DNA of 64,000 bases from Acephala macrosclerotiorum (taxonomy: Eukaryota > Ascomycota > Leotiomycetes > Helotiales > Mollisiaceae), in NCBI GenBank assembly GCA_014904845.1, contig MU119231.1, positions 62,001 through 126,000 on the forward strand, given 5' to 3'. A program made the position numbers and the translations under genes. Shown one piece after another: positions 23,244 through 35,123 of the stretch. Below the pieces are notes generated by a model that saw nothing but the letters and a program-made list of their open reading frames with translations, did no database searches and was not told the origin of the DNA. Positions within the stretch are counted from its first letter, which is position 1. Each line of letters begins with the position of its first letter.

Positions 23244-24385
23244 GAGGAGAGACGGAAGGGGGTATCGAGGTTGTAGATATGCTACAGAAGCGCCTTCTTT
23301 TCTCAATACAGAGCTCCGGATTAACGAGTGTCGTCGATAGATGTTTCGACAAGGGAATGTGATGCGGTGTTTTCAGAGAGCTTTAGAGGCGTCGCGCGTG
23401 GGTACAATAGGTGGCGGATGTCTGGATTACTATCGTATGGTTGTTATTGGTGATATTAGGGTATTCGGGTTTGTATTATGTTCAATTGTGCTAGATCTTG
23501 GAGGTGCTTGCTGTACCAAAGTCTCCTGTGAAATCGATGGCTGCTCTAAGCGGGGCCACGAAAAAGAGAGGCAGATATCGCACGATGCTTCAATAGGTCT
23601 AGCGTAGCATTCGATCACTTCAAATCGCCTCAAATTTTTTGATCTCTTCTTCTTTTCTTCTATAACAGCAAGACCTCCAACTCAAATCTTCGCCAGCTCG
23701 AACCATCTTCACTCAGCTGGCGACTCCGATGAGTGGTCAAGAATGATCACCATTTTTAAAACCATCGTCTCGAGGGCCCCTCGCGTGGCTTCCAGGACAG
23801 AGGATGACCTAAAGATGGGAACATACATATATATTCGAATAGCTCCAGTGATTCTGTACGTAGAATCCCCATGCTCTTTCCCTGATACCTTCATGATGAA
23901 AACACAACTCTGGTAATATGAAGGTCAGCCGTTCACGCTTTTGCGCGCACCTGGTTGAGCATGAAATTTTCATTTGGCAATATATCTGAATAAATCACCG
24001 AGACTTCAACACATAAACACTGCGCAAGACCTATTGCTAATGTCTTCTCTCAAATTCAGATTCTTGATCTTTCCGTTCTTCCCAGTCCTTCCTCTTTGAC
24101 AACAACATCCAAACAGACTAACTTATTCATCCAGCACGTGACACAGCAATGGATTGCAGAGCTCGATCACAGAGCTGGAATATCAAGACCACTGTTGAAA
24201 AGCTCTTCTTCATGCATTTGATGTTCGCTACAAGTACAAAGTGGTAAAGGCCGGGTGCTGAGTCTCCCCGTGAGACCCATCACCTTTTTGGATCCAATCT
24301 ATCCTTTCCTTCCATCTATCGCTTTCCCCAACAGTCTAGTAATGATACACTTACATAATGCCACCATTCTAAACGTCATCGCTAG
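23244..24385. other. Intergenic, eIF4E promoter to desaturase 3' side
   Basis: About 1.1 kb with no gene that I can support. It contains the promoter and leader of the eIF4E-type gene at the left and the desaturase 3' flank at the right. Confidence 0.45.
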
Positions 24386-25689
24386 TTACTCCGTTTTAGC
24401 AAAGAAATAAATCTGACTGTTCTTCTGTGTTTCCTCAACGTAAACGCATTCACGATGATTCCTCCAAAAAGCCCACATGTAGGGCGTCTTGAAATCATAC
24501 TTGTAATGACTACCCATCACTTTTCGAACAGCTGCTGTAGCTTCGGTAGCGTGGTAGAATGGGATTCGAGAGACGTGATGATGCATGACGTGTGTCTCGA
24601 TCGCGCCGTGGAAGATCACTCGGCCGATGAAGCCAAAATCCCGATCGACAGTCGATGCTGCTCCTCTGAGGAAAGTCCATGTCTTGTTCGGGTAGTATGG
24701 AATCGAAGTATCTGTATGTTGAAGATAGGTTATTGTCACTGCCGTTCATTAGCACGTGCTCCATCCAAATTCAAGTGAAGGGGACGTACAAATCCAATGA
24801 TTCGTCCACATCCAAGGAAACCCATAGAACAACATAACATTCCAAGCACCAAAAACCCGCACCAGCCCCCACAACACCAGCACCATAGCTCCAATACCAA
24901 GATCCGAAATTAGTATCTCCCTCGTACTCTCTGGTCTGAAATTCGGCCCATCGCCACCAACATAGAAATGGCTCCTCTTCCACCACGGCACCTTTGCCAT
25001 TCTCTCCAAAGCAAAATTGTTAATAGTGAGGTAGATGGGCCAAGCAATGATCTGATGAAAGAACAAGTGGATGATGGCAATGATAGGCATGTCTTCAATG
25101 TAATCCCACGCCTTGCTGTGGGTTTCTCTGTCTGCTTGGTAAGCTTCCTTGATGGTGGGGACGAAGGCAATATCTTTATCTAGATTGTTGGTTGTTTTGT
25201 GGTGGGTTGAATGGGTAATTTTCCATGAGTAGTAGGGAACCAAAAGTATTGAATGGATGATGAGTCCGCAGGTATTGTTGAAAGCCTTCGACTTTGATAA
25301 AGCACCATGGCCACATTCATGAGCGAGCTCCCAGAGCCCTGTATTCAAAAGTCAGATTTTGAAAAACTTCATGTGATATGGTTGAGGATCGGCTTACCGG
25401 TGAACACGAGACCCTGAACAAAGGCATAGGCGAACCAGGCTGTACTTCGGAGGTAGGGGTATGGAACGTTGGGGATCTGCGTTGCAATACTCACCAAAAT
25501 GAGGACGAAAAAATAATCTCTGAGGATATAAAATAATGAGAGCCAAGTATTGGGTTGAAGACAATGAGCTGGAATGTTGTCGTAAATCTCCTTCATTGTG
25601 TACTCGGGAGGTACAAAGACATCTGGGGATTGTCCAGCATGCTCGGAGAACATTTCGGATCCTTCGGTGGGAGGACTTGATTCGGCCAT
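24386..25689 (-). CDS. Delta-12 (oleate-type) membrane fatty-acid desaturase
   Basis: Exons 25689..25398, 25338..24790 and 24738..24386 give 397 residues. All three di-iron histidine boxes are present: HECGHG, HSTHHK and HVMHHH. They lie among hydrophobic segments in the order expected for microsomal omega-6/omega-3 desaturases. The fungal VPPEYTMKEIYDNIPAHC opening and ITYLQHTDTSIPYY motif support the delta-12 subgroup. The enzyme would insert a double bond in oleoyl chains in the ER with cytochrome b5 as donor. The start MAESSPPTEG at 25689 is the first ATG in frame. The protein is somewhat shorter than the 430-480 residues I expect for fungal delta-12 enzymes, mostly at the N-terminus and tail. 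It could therefore be a divergent paralogue with altered regioselectivity. Confidence 0.9.
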
Positions 25690-26154
25690 CGGGACGTCGA
25701 GTTCTAGAAGACTGCTGCTCTTGGTAATAGAAGACAAGTTAAGGGGTCCTTGAAGCGTTCGTTGTTTTTATGGGCGCCGAGGATCACAATCTTATTGGAA
25801 AATTCAAAAATCTCAAAGAGGACGTGCTTTTCTCGTACGTTTGGCCCTAGCATACGATATGCATAAAGATGACGAAGCGATTTCATATTTTCTATTAATA
25901 CGGTGGTTAGAGGGCCCTTGTGGTGTGCGAATGAGATATGTGAGACATTGTGATAGGGTAGGCGGTAATGTTTCGACGCCGAATGAGGACTGAACGTGAA
26001 GAAACCGGTTGGGACCACACCAAAAACCAAGACAAATCGAACCATCACGTGTTGGGCGGAGTTGCCTGGAATATTTGACAAGTTTCAGATGATCATGAAC
26101 TTTATCTTTCGATCGTGATCGGGTATGAATCTATAAATCTGCGCGCGTCGTCAA

Positions 26155-27570
26155 TCATAGTTTTGCCTCTTCACGATTCTCAAACTCGAAGCCCAACTCC
26201 GCTAAGGTTTTTGCTTTGCCTCCTGTCTCATAGAACTTCCTTTTGACATCAATATAAATGGATCGAAGCCATCTCATCTTCTCATCCCAGAACGGTGGCT
26301 CTTTTGAGAATCCATTGTTTGCCGTCATAACCCAGTCATGAAGATAATTGATATAGTCAGCATCTTTGGGATATCCATAAACATGGAATGCCGTTCCTTC
26401 TCCCAGCTCTTCGACTCTGCTCTTCTCCCAGTTTTCCATCTCTTCTGTGCTAAGGAGCTCCAAGTTATTTGACCAGACCTTCGCAATAGCGGCACCTTGT
26501 GCTTCGGACATTGGGAAAGGGATGATCTTCTGCCCAAGAGCTGTAAAAGCAAGGGTCGGGTGTCCGATGTTGAACACCTGCTGCCAGAGGCCAATAGTTC
26601 GGCGCCCTGTCGTGACTAATGGTGGATCGAGAGACTTCAAGAATGGGAACGAGTACAAGTAGCCTGTGCAGTACACGATGGCGTCGATATCTTTTTCCAC
26701 TCGTCCATCTTCGAATCGTACTCCTCTCCCATCAACCAAATATTCTGCAATAGCAGGGACTTCGACCTTGTTCTTCACCCCGATCGGAAGCTCAGCAGGT
26801 GCTGTTACCGAATTGAGAAGTGGTTCCTTGCATATGACACTGATCTGGTTGCCGATGTCCAAGCCAGATGCTGCGTTGCCAACCACAATCACCTTCTTGT
26901 CTGCAAAGGAATCCGGAGATCGATAGATCTTTGAGTGGGAGATGACAGATGGATATGCGGTGTTGAACTCTTCAATACCAGGCACAGCAGGAATCCATGG
27001 CACCGAGTAGTGACCACTGGCTACGACTATGGCGTCGTACTCTTTGTGCAACCTCTCCTCGGTAATTGTCGATTTGGCGAGGAGGGACCAACGATCCTTA
27101 TCTTCTACGTTGGTAAGCGCGATGTCTTCAACTTGCGTTGAAAAGAAGATGAGATGTCGGATATCTTGGGAGTATTTAATGAGGTATTCTTGGACATCTT
27201 CTCTGGCAGGGTATAGCAGGGACTCCGAAGGGAAGTCCTGGTCCGAAAATTGCATCAGGTTCTTGGGAATATTGGTGTTCAAGCGTTCATACATAGGATT
27301 CGAAAATATAGGAGCAGCGGCGCCTTTTGGCCATATTGGCTTCTCCGGGGGGACCCGAGGAGTGGTTTGAGGCACAGGTACTCTCTCGGCCAGGCTTGGA
27401 GTGTAATTCCAGACTCCTCCGACCTCTGCTTGTTGCTCATAAACATCGATTTTGTCGAAGACTTTCTCAGCTACTAGATACTTTGCTGCAGCGAGGCCAG
27501 TCGGACCAGCACCGATAACAGCAATTCTCTTGACGTTGAAAGGGCCAGCCGGCCTCAATATTGATCCCAT
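26155..27570 (-). CDS. Flavin-containing monooxygenase (FMO1-like)
   Basis: A single-exon gene of 471 residues from the ATG at 27570 (MGSILRPAGPFNVK). The FAD Rossmann motif is IAVIGAGPTGLAAAKYL. The FMO-type central segment is VVASGHYSVPWIPAVPGI, and the NADPH motif is VIVVGNAASGLDI. A C-terminal YCTGYLYSFPFL closes the catalytic part. Family members oxygenate soft nucleophiles (S, N) using NADPH, FAD and O2. The yeast relative makes disulfides in the ER, but the substrate here is not knowable. The frame stays open 40 codons further upstream to an ATG at 27690; I preferred the inner ATG because the extension lacks family similarity. Its promoter faces the telomere-protein gene. Confidence 0.88.
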   Translation of the reverse strand: MGSILRPAGPFNVKRIAVIGAGPTGLAAAKYLVAEKVFDKIDVYEQQAEVGGVWNYTPSLAERVPVPQTTPRVPPEKPIWPKGAAAPIFSNPMYERLNTNIPKNLMQFSDQDFPSESLLYPAREDVQEYLIKYSQDIRHLIFFSTQVEDIALTNVEDKDRWSLLAKSTITEERLHKEYDAIVVASGHYSVPWIPAVPGIEEFNTAYPSVISHSKIYRSPDSFADKKVIVVGNAASGLDIGNQISVICKEPLLNSVTAPAELPIGVKNKVEVPAIAEYLVDGRGVRFEDGRVEKDIDAIVYCTGYLYSFPFLKSLDPPLVTTGRRTIGLWQQVFNIGHPTLAFTALGQKIIPFPMSEAQGAAIAKVWSNNLELLSTEEMENWEKSRVEELGEGTAFHVYGYPKDADYINYLHDWVMTANNGFSKEPPFWDEKMRWLRSIYIDVKRKFYETGGKAKTLAELGFEFENREEAKL

Positions 27571-28028
27571 GAGAATCCCGAAATCGTATGTTGTCAAAAA
27601 TGGGGCAGCTCGTCGTGAATCTAGCTCTAACTTGTGGCAACTGAAGGTGACGTTATCAAAACAATCTAAAGAGCACTGAAGGTGATGCACAAGAAGAAAG
27701 TCCCAGAAAATGAAGGATACAGCGGGAACATGGATATCTACACAGAAGAAGAGAAAAAAATGTTCGAGATCAAACCTAGTATGAGGTGATAAGTTGTGAG
27801 CGTGGGGCAGCTTTTAAGTGAATTTGTTGCCAGGGATTTCCCGCGCCGGTGTTGGAAATGAAGCCAATTGGCACGTCATTCAAGAGAGCTCTCAGCAACC
27901 TCAAATTCCACAAACGCGTTTCCATACCACCATAAAGCCGCCCCACGATATCAGAAGCGCGCCTCAAGGACCTCTCACATCTGCGAAGGAATATGGTCGA
28001 CTTTCTATCCGAAGGATAGCTCTGCAAA
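27571..28028. promoter_or_regulatory. Shared divergent promoter region, FMO / telomere-binding-type gene
   Basis: The 458 bases lie between two start codons that face away from each other. No canonical TATA box or known operator was recognised. If the FMO starts at the upstream ATG (27690), the region shrinks to 338 bases. Confidence 0.4.
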
Positions 28029-31000
28029 ATGGCGGGGGAAATAAATGGCACGGTCGCGATGGAAACTACGTCGCACATTCCCATCGCACAGCTCACGCCG
28101 TTACTTTCTGCGCCTGGGACGAGATCCATTAAGGCAATAGTCACCTTGACTTGGCCATATAGCTCTGCGATAGGCTCCATTGCCTTTCTACTATCAGAGC
28201 CAGATTTCCGTTTGCGCAGGACGAGAGGACAAGTGCGCGTCCAGTTCGCTGGATCAAGTGCAAAGAATGTCGCCAAGGCTGGAATCGCGAGCGGCGACGA
28301 AGTGACATTATGTCTGGATGGGGTTGAGTGGATAGAGGGTCAGAGTGATGCCGCGACACCTGGCAGAGGGGTGGAGTTTGAGCTGAAGTTTACGGAGAAG
28401 CTTTATTTACAAGTATGTATACCAGCTGCATAACAGAAACGGCTAACCCAGATATAGTTCAAGCAGCAAGATGCCTCTGAAGTCTCGACAATCAGTATCG
28501 ACCATCCTGCTCCTGAACCGGAAGCTGCCCTATCGTTTGCAAGAATACCTACCCCCGAGCCTTCACCTACAATACCTGATGCGAATGGTGCAACTCCTCA
28601 CCCCAGCATACCCCTCCTAGCCGCCGATGAGTGGTGGTCCCCAGCTTTCTTAAAGCGCGCACGAACATCATATGGCTCCCTCTTCGACTCAGACTATGAC
28701 CCCTTCTCAGAGGAAGATGGCACGGTGGTCGGTAGGGGAAGAAAGAAGACAAGGCTAAGTTCTACATGGAGATACAGCAGCCGATCGCCCACACCCGAAC
28801 AAGAAGAAGACCGAATGATGGAACAAGCGATTATAGAACCAGCGTCAAAGCCTACACCTCCCGCAATGGCTGACGAGGCATGTCAAACGGTTGGACTGGA
28901 AGTAGGAGTGGCCGCAGAAACTCTGGCAGGCTTCACGCGCCAAGCGACCAACATTGGTAGCACTTCATATACACAGTCGAATGGGGTTCAACTTCCAGAC
29001 GCTGGGGACTTTAATGGAGTAGTCGAAGATGCGGAGCCTGTTGTCATACAACTCCCAATGCCGCCGCCTAGGATACAAACACAGCGGCCAGACCTAAGGC
29101 CAGACGAAGTACCAGACTTTGATCATGAAGCTCCCTCGTCGCCGAGATTACATCCAATACCTTCGGATTCACTCCCACTTGTGTCTCCGCTAGTATCTCA
29201 CAGTTATGGGATTAACGTTGGACAACCCAGACAAGCCACTCCAGATCCACCACTCAATAATCAGCTATCGGTCCCTAATGGGATTGCAACCGCAGATGAG
29301 GAGGAAGACATTTACGGAGCCAGTCCCGTGGGTCGACGTGCAGACGTATCGAGTCATGGATTCAATGGCTTTCAGGCACCGGCTGGAAGTCAAGGTGTAG
29401 AGTTTCCTGCTGTTGGAGGATATGCAATTGAAGATCAGTACGGCCATTGGCAGAATGCTAATGCTCAGCTTAGTCGGTCTGCGTCCCCACAAAAGCCGGA
29501 AGGCTTTTATCATGAGGAACCTCAGTTGGATGAACCTTATGACGACCAGGAACAAGACCAATACAAGCATGGTCTGCCGAACGTCCACCACAGCAACTCT
29601 CGGTATCCGGAAATTGATACTGAAATTTCAGACGACGTTCAACATCCTAGAATCCCTGAGGAGAACGGTGCCTTCGATAATCAAAATGCGTCTTACCCTC
29701 TTCCTCCTCATCCGTCAGGATTGTCACGATCGCAAAGCGCTCAGTCACCGGTTGTGGACCTAACAGAAGATAGCGATGAACAAAACGAGAGCCAAGTTGA
29801 AAACGAAGATTCACTCATGGAGTCCGATGCCGAAGAGGAGTTCGAAGAGGACGAAATTGTCGAGGAGTACAGTCATCGTGAAAGTCAGCTTCGCCAGGCA
29901 GGGCGTGACCATCATATGGAACAAGACCATAACTCTAGCGATGGAAGCGATGCTGATGCGGACGGTTCACAAGATGAGGAAGAGGAAAATGTCTATTACT
30001 TCGAGGATGAAGCTGATGGGGAGGAAGAACTTGAACCAGGCACTCGTCATCAACAAACTCTTGAAGCCGACGATGGTGAGGACTACGAGGATGATGGAGA
30101 GGAAGATTTGGAACAAAATTCTCGCTATCAACGAACCCTTGAATATGACGACGATCAAGAGCAAGGTAGCTATGATGAGGAAGAAGAGGAAGAAGGAAGT
30201 TATGATGAGGACGACAAAGAGGCTGAGCCAGAACCAGCACCCAAACGAGCTGCTGTAGTCATCGACTTGCTTTCATCCGACGATGAAGATGCTGCAGATA
30301 CCACTCCCAGTGGGCGTCAAAGCGCACCACCCCAGGTCCAACAAACTCCAGCAGAGTCTGATCGCGAGAGCGAACAAAGTGAGAGTGAAGAAGGCGAGGA
30401 TGGCGAGGATGGCGAGATTGCCGTGCCATACAATGAGAGGACTGAAATTAGGACACGCGGTCCTATTGAATATAATATCAGGCCTGACATGCCCATCTAC
30501 GAGCAGGATGACGAGGAGCTCCTCGATGAGCAAGATGACATGACTCATGATGGAATCGATGCCCGTAATACAGAGATGTCGCAGAACAGAGCGGCTTCAC
30601 TGGATGAAAATTCAGAGGACGAAAGTGAAGGAGACGAAGATAGCGAACCTGGAGTCGAGCTCATGGAAGAGGATAGTCGTGAGGTGGATGACGAACCTCG
30701 AACTCCAGAACACAAAGGGACATCAATCAATAAGTCTGCTGACTCTCCCCAGCCGCCTTCGAGTGCTGGGCTCATCGAACAGAGGGGTCTATCTTCTGGG
30801 ATACCCTCCCTTTTCGCAAGGATGTTCAATCTAGATGGAGCCAACGACTCGCCGTCGCCACCCGCCAGTGTAGTTGGTGAGGACCTCAACTCGCAAGAGT
30901 TGGCCGAGAAAACCGTTCAGCATAACGCCACTCAGATGCCTACGCCGGATGATACTCAGCTTTCCTACAAAGTAGCCTCCGCTGAGTCATCTTTCTCGTC

Positions 31001-32939
31001 CACTGATATACGGCAGACTGAGGGCAAGGTCGACGATAATCAAAATGTAGCAGCATTGGAAGTGATCGCCAAGGTTGAGGTTACATCTGAGGAAGTAATG
31101 ATTAACACAGCTTCCGATAATGTCCAAATCCCTCCTGCATCAATGGAGAACAAGGCTGCCGAGGCTGGTCAAACACTGGAGGTCGACGATGTTGTGATGA
31201 CGGAAGAGGTTTTCGAGACAAATGAGGTTGTGGAATCCACCGTAACTACTGAGATGGAAGATACTCCCACGATCGAGGCAGCCTTCGAAGAGATCGCGGA
31301 CGAGGAAGAAAATACCGAGGTTGATGGTTTTGCTCAGGATAACGAAAGCATCATATCTGAAGCAGAATCCGAGATCTCGGTAGGCTCTGCTGTTGATGAG
31401 CCTGTCCAGAACGTTGAGACTATCACGGGAGAGGCTACAGAAATGGATGAGGATGACATGACTGTTACAAATAGCTCTGCAGAAGGAGTCATTGAAGATG
31501 CAGAAGAGACTGAGTCCACTGACCAGACAGTGCCAGTTATTTCAGAATCTGCATTCGAGTATCTCGCAAAAGTAATCGAGGCTGAAAGCGACGAGTCGGT
31601 TGTGGAGAAGACGGTTCCCGAACCTGTTCAAGACCATAACACACATGTTGAGGTTGTGGTGGAGGAGCCGGCCCCTGAGCCTATTCAGGAGCACAACACA
31701 CACGTCGAGGTTGTGATTCAGGAGCCGGTTCCAGAGCCTTTTCAGAAGCAGAACACGCACGTTGAAGTGGTGGTCGAGGAGCCGGAATTTACTGTGGACC
31801 ATCCTAGAAGGAGCCACAGAAGAGTCAATGAGGCTCTTGCAAACCCCGCCGGAGCCAGTCAGAAAGTCGACGAGACTAGAGAAACCATTTCAGAAGAAGA
31901 GGGTCACGACACCGTGCAAGAATACGATGAAGTGATGGCTGAGCACCTCAGAAGGAGCCACCGAAAAGTCAATGAAGATCCCACAGAGCCAGCTTCGGTC
32001 GGTGTGAAAGATGACGAGGCCGACGAATCGGTACCTAAGGCAACGGGCCCAGAAGTGGTACCAGAACACACTGAAGAAGTGACTGAGGGGCCGACGTTCA
32101 CTGCGGAGCATCCCCGCAGGAGTCACAGAAGAGCAAAGTCGACAACGTCCACTTCTAAGACTGAGGAGGAACCTCGCCTAGTCACGCCTGCCAAATCTCG
32201 CACGGTAATCGAGCCAGTTCCGGAGGCAAGTGAGGAAACGTCTCCAATGGTTGTCATAGATGCTCCTTCGACTCCAAGAGGCCATGATGCTAGCATGGAA
32301 TTAGCTCTTGCACAGACCCCAAAAGGTCACGATGCGAGCATTGAATTGGCTCTGTCATCACTTGAGTCGCCCTCGAAACAAGCTCACGATCTTCGAAACC
32401 CCCCGGTGGTAGATTTGAAATTGCGGCTCTCTCGAGCTCTGCGAACAGAATTGAGCGAATTCACAGCATTAAAGGTTATTCGATACCATCTAACTCAGAA
32501 ACTGGATATCCTAGCTGTCGCAACGACGACTCCACCAGAGCCAACACGTGCCAAAGGTGGCCCAAGACAGTATCAAATTACTTTCAACGTCACAGATCCT
32601 TCAATCGCTCCGAGCGGTGTCACCGAGGTACAGGTGTTTCGTCCTTACAGCAATGCCCTACCCATCATTGAGGCCGGTGACGGAATTCTTCTACGAAACT
32701 TTCAAGTCACATCAGTAAAGAAGGGATTCGCACTTCGCTCCACCCAAGATGAAGGCAGTAGTTGGGCTGTCTTCAAGGATGCCAGCTCGGAACCAGATAT
32801 CCGTGGTCCTCCAGTAGAATTCGGAGACGGAGAGAAGAATCACATAATTGCCATGAAAGCCTGGTACAGGACATTAGACGATGTCGCAAAGGCCAAGATC
32901 AGCAGGGCAAACGAGGACAAAGCAGCAGCAAGGCGTTGA
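28029..32939 (+). CDS. Telomeric ssDNA-binding-type protein (Telo_bind OB fold, POT1/Cdc13-like), very acidic middle
   Basis: Exons 28029..28412 and 28458..32939 encode 1621 residues. Residues 10-115 look like a first OB fold (IPIAQLTPLL, DEVTLCLDGVEWI). The last 170 residues match the POT1/Cdc13 Telo_bind OB fold: FTALKVIRYHLTQKLDILAV, YQITFNVTDPS, VTEVQVFRPYSNALPIIEAG and SSWAVFKD. The 1300 residues between are disordered and strongly acidic. They carry two SUMO-interaction-like motifs, VVDLTEDSDE (29752) and VVIDLLSSDDED (30253). Also present are three 19-residue repeats with NTHVEVV cores (31617-31787), three RRSHR(R/K) boxes, and a doubled GHDAS-ELAL unit. A role at chromosome ends or in ssDNA protection is inferred from the domain; it could be a Cdc13/CTC1 counterpart. 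ATG 28029 precedes the OB fold directly. Confidence 0.8.
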
Positions 32940-33579
32940 ACGGGCATTAGCATGGTGTTTTGAAGGTGCATTTGTGAGGCTAGGAAAGGAGCATTTGCAG
33001 CATATGGATTATGGCGTGGGTCCATGTATGATATCCTTTGGTACAGACATCGTAGGTCATGAGATACGGTTGAGATATGATAGGCTCAATAAATTTGCAT
33101 GTTCTTCCTGCAGCCACACTCGACAATTCGTGTTCTTGGCCTATCGTTTACGATGCCAGTGCTAGCAGGCTAGCTTTACTGGACGAAGTCTTGCGTGCTT
33201 CCTCGCTACTGCATTTGTCAGCGAGGCCAAGGACGCCACAGGTTTCTGGTGAGTGAAGATTGGTAAAGCTCCTTAACAAGGCTAATATAGCGTTTTCCCA
33301 ATGCGTCTTTGCTCTCATAATTACTGCTGAATGATGCTTACGTTACAGACAACCTCCACCTTGTACTGCTTTTGATGCAGACAAACGTCGATTTCCGAGG
33401 AGTTCATGCATTTACTGGGAACGATCGAAAAGTATAAGTAAGTCAAAGGCTATGTCAGGTCCTTCCCTCTCTGCATCCTACACAGCTCGCCTCAAATTTC
33501 GGTTACAGTCCTTTACTACCCCTACTCAATCTCCCTTATTATTTGAGCAAATTTCCAGTTCTCAATTCCCCAACTCGAC
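32940..33579. other. Intergenic, telomere-type gene 3' side to reductase promoter
   Basis: About 640 bases. The left part is 3' flank. The right part, with a CT-rich leader just before 33580, is the promoter and 5' UTR of the reductase. No other structure was seen. Confidence 0.45.
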
Positions 33580-34749
33580 ATGCCAACCACTCTGTTAACT
33601 GGTGCCAATGGCTTCGTTGCCGCAACCATTCTCGACCAACTCATCTCCTCAGATCACACAGTCATCGGCAGCGTCCGCTCGCTCTCCAAAGGCCAAGCCA
33701 TCCTCTCTTCTCATCCAGAATACAAAGACCACCTCTCTTTTGTCGAGATCTCCGAATACGCGAAAGCAGGAGTATGGGATGAAGTTTTCAAGAACAATGA
33801 GGTTGATTTTGTCGTCCATACCGCTGCTCCATTGCTCGATGGAGAAGGAAACACAGACTTCGAGCGAGATTTTTTGAAGCCTAGTGTTGATGGTGGTCTG
33901 GAGTTGTTGAAGAGTGCGAGTAAGTATGGGAAGGGTGTGAAGGCTATTGCTGTTACGGGTTCGGTCAATGCGATGACAACTGGGATGGATATCAATGAGC
34001 GGACATTCAATAGCTCTGAATGGCTTCCCGTAAGTCTCCTCCCCCTCTCTCTTCCGCCTCCCGATCTCCCCAACCTCCAGAGATATTCAAACTAACATAG
34101 CCACCACCAGGTCACAATTCAAGACGCAATCAAAGCCCAACACCCCTATATCTCATACTGCGTCGCTAAAGCCGAATCTGAAAAGGCCATCTGGAAATAC
34201 GTCGAAGAAAACAAACCAACCTACACAGTCTCGGTCTTACTGCCAGCCCTGATTTTCGGACCCCCGATTCAGGACGTGAAGGATTTGAAGAAGATTAATT
34301 ATTCGAGTGGTGTTTTTTATAGTCTGTGGAATGGGACGTATGAGGTTGTGCCAGAAACGAGTTTTCCTAGCTATGTGAGTGGTGCCCTGCTCCAAGGCCA
34401 GATGAGGGAGGGGATGAAGGGAAATGAATGAAGCTGACGAGGAAAACAGATCGACGTCCGTGATCTTGCCGAAGCGCATATCAAGGCCCTTACCACACCT
34501 GCAGTTGCGAACAAGCGATTCTTAGTAGGAGGAAAGAAATACAGCTCTCAGATTGCGGTTGATGCTTTGAAGAGTGTGCCTGAGCCGAAGGGTAGATTGC
34601 CAAAGGATGGGGATGAGGTTGAGAAGGTGGTGAGGTTTGATGATGTGGAGGAGTGGAATGCGAAGTTGGGCTTGAAGCTGAGGACGGAGGTGGAGACGTT
34701 TGGGGATGCTGCGAGGAGGATTTTGCAGTTGGAGAAGGAACTAAAGTGA
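33580..34749 (+). CDS. NAD(P)-dependent extended SDR reductase (Gre2 / dihydroflavonol-reductase-like)
   Basis: Exons 33580..34029, 34111..34374 and 34450..34749 give 337 residues, normal for the family. The cofactor motif TGANGFVAATI lies at residues 6-16. HTAAP follows a beta-strand, and the catalytic YCVAK (Y-x3-K) lies downstream of VTGSVNAM. The substrate half has the LLPALIFGPPIQD motif typical of Gre2-like aldehyde/ketone reductases. All introns are phase 0 with standard donors. It would reduce small carbonyl compounds with NADPH in the cytosol; the true substrate is unknown. It has no neighbours suggesting a biosynthetic cluster. Confidence 0.92.
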
Positions 34750-35123
34750 GGTGATGTCGATGTTCCAATGGTTTGGGTGATTGTGGTGCGCGGGGTGTGA
34801 GAGCTTCTTGGAAGGTGCATGTTCAGGGCAGATTCTCAATCGTTAGTTTCATATTTACAATGGGAAAGAAGTCGAAATCAGCCTCACCGCTTCTTGTTTC
34901 GGTTGAGGTATTTGTTGTTGGGATTGGAGAAATTTAAGACACTGGCTTGAAGCCTTCAAGCCACACACCCAATGAGCGACTGGGGTAACCGAGACTCGAA
35001 CGACTTATAGATGGCTTAGCCTCGAGCACATATATACAAGCAACAGTGTCAGACCAAAACCATTGTTGATGAATTAAGAGTACAGTTCTCGACCGAATTC
35101 CGCTCTCCCAAACCCATCCAAGG

